DNA of 39,885 bases, from the NCBI GenBank assembly GCA_013002535.1, contig JABDJK010000041.1, positions 1 through 39,885 of the forward strand, in the 5' to 3' direction. This DNA comes from Hyphococcus sp. (GTDB lineage: Bacteria > Pseudomonadota > Alphaproteobacteria > Caulobacterales > Parvularculaceae). Position numbers and translations under genes: made by a program. The notes beneath the pieces were generated by a model. The model was not told where the DNA came from. It saw only the letters and a program-made list of their open reading frames with translations, and ran no database searches. Positions 39,282-39,885 of the stretch are shown piece after piece (the first letter of the stretch is position 1; every line of letters begins with the position of its first letter).

Positions 39282-39310
39282 TCCAAATCGTCTCTACGAG
39301 GAATGGAGTA

Positions 39311-39885
39311 TCACTCAGCCGCAGAAAGCTGAAGCGCCAATTTTCGATTTTCTTTAGCTTTCGCGCTTATCATGTGATGGGTCTTTTCCCAGTAAAACGG
39401 AAGGGTTATTAGTTGGAAAAGCGCTGTGTACGACGCTACGGATGCTAATAACCAGTAGATTGGCGCAGTAACGCCAAAAAAGGATATTCCGAATTTTTAC
39501 GTTTCAGCGGCGCAATAATCGCCAGCGATATAAAAAATAGATTGCCCACATCCATGGCAAACACATTCATACACCGCGGATATCATTGTCGATTGCGTTG
39601 CAACCCCGAGCGCAAGCACACTCGACAAAACCGGAAACAATAGGGCGCTAACGCCATTTCCCAATATGAAAAGCTGGACTGATAGAAAGCCCATATAGCC
39701 AGAATTTTCGATTATTATTCCGGGTTCCCGCATGTGAACCAACCACGTTTGCATGTAGCCTTTCATCCACCGCGAACAACGGCGAATCCAATTCTTTCGA
39801 TCGCAATTTGCATTTTCAAAAGTCGTTGAGTCTAAGCTGCCAACTCGAAAACCGAGCTTTGAGAGCCTGATCCCGAGATCCGCAT
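39311..39885 (-). pseudogene. Family 2 membrane glycosyltransferase, 3' part, with two compensating frameshifts
   Basis: The gene runs off the right edge. From 39885 the frame encodes ADLGIRLSKLGFRVGSLDSTT, then RCSRWMKGYMQTWLVHMREP, the (Q/R)xxRW region of GT2 enzymes, then hydrophobic helices. That frame reaches TAA at 39497-39499. Within it, from about 39570, the homologous-looking sequence is in the +1 frame (MNVFAMDVGNLFFISLAIIAPLKRK). At a T6 run (39476-39481) it returns to the first frame and continues GVTAPIYWLL, LITLPFYWEKTHH to a TGA at 39311. So one extra base near 39571 and one missing base near 39481 separate a roughly 30-codon segment. This is either a decayed gene or sequence error. 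It lies upstream of dapF on the same strand. Confidence 0.65.

Overview
The window is a chromosomal segment of an alphaproteobacterium of moderate GC content. The evidence is the minus-strand order mutM, rpsT, dnaA, dnaN, recF, gyrB, the block aroA-cmk-rpsA with a divergent FYDLN-type (TIGR02300) acidic zinc-ribbon gene followed by tRNA-Ala, and an HpnN-type hopanoid-associated RND transporter. The family-level calls are firm. I cannot place the organism below class from sequence alone.

Layout: 1-161 is the tail of a membrane protein that continues to the left. 592-2553 is a TIR / TolB-N-like / TPR protein, followed by a small, very acidic candidate lipoprotein (2586-2906). Converging on these is a long minus-strand run. 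Read 5'->3' it is dnaA (18330), dnaN, recF, gyrB, HpnN-like transporter, alpha/beta hydrolase, acyl-CoA dehydrogenase, Baeyer-Villiger-type monooxygenase, and a membrane-anchored trypsin-like protease whose two half-barrels are separated by an inserted WD40-like propeller. rpsT and mutM lie upstream of dnaA. A second TIR-TPR protein (20303-22411) diverges from mutM and is followed by an unrecognised 192-aa protein and a strong terminator. After about 0.6 kb of palindrome-rich spacer comes rpsA, with cmk and aroA upstream of it on the minus strand. The plus strand then carries the FYDLN-type gene, tRNA-Ala(GGC), rfbB and rfbD. Next come tRNA-Ser(CGA) on the minus strand and three DUF11-type envelope genes: a small secreted one (minus), a 378-aa secreted one and a ~1.68-kaa beta-barrel giant (both plus). 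The right end, on the minus strand, has tdk, dapF and the 3' part of a family 2 glycosyltransferase broken by two compensating frameshifts.

How the genes fit together: replication initiation (dnaA), the sliding clamp (dnaN), RecF and gyrase subunit B form the housekeeping core. The hydrolase-dehydrogenase-monooxygenase trio is tightly packed and reads as a small catabolic operon (ketone to ester to acid/alcohol, then acyl-CoA oxidation). The least familiar material is in the envelope and signalling genes: two TIR proteins with a membrane segment between TIR and TPR parts, the protease with a nested propeller, and the DUF11 trio with a structured leader. The split protease is the most unusual single gene seen here. 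Several start codons are set later than the longest open frame (gyrB, dnaN, mutM with TTG, rfbB, the FYDLN gene, the protease and the 192-aa gene), on the basis of ribosome binding sites and family N-termini.
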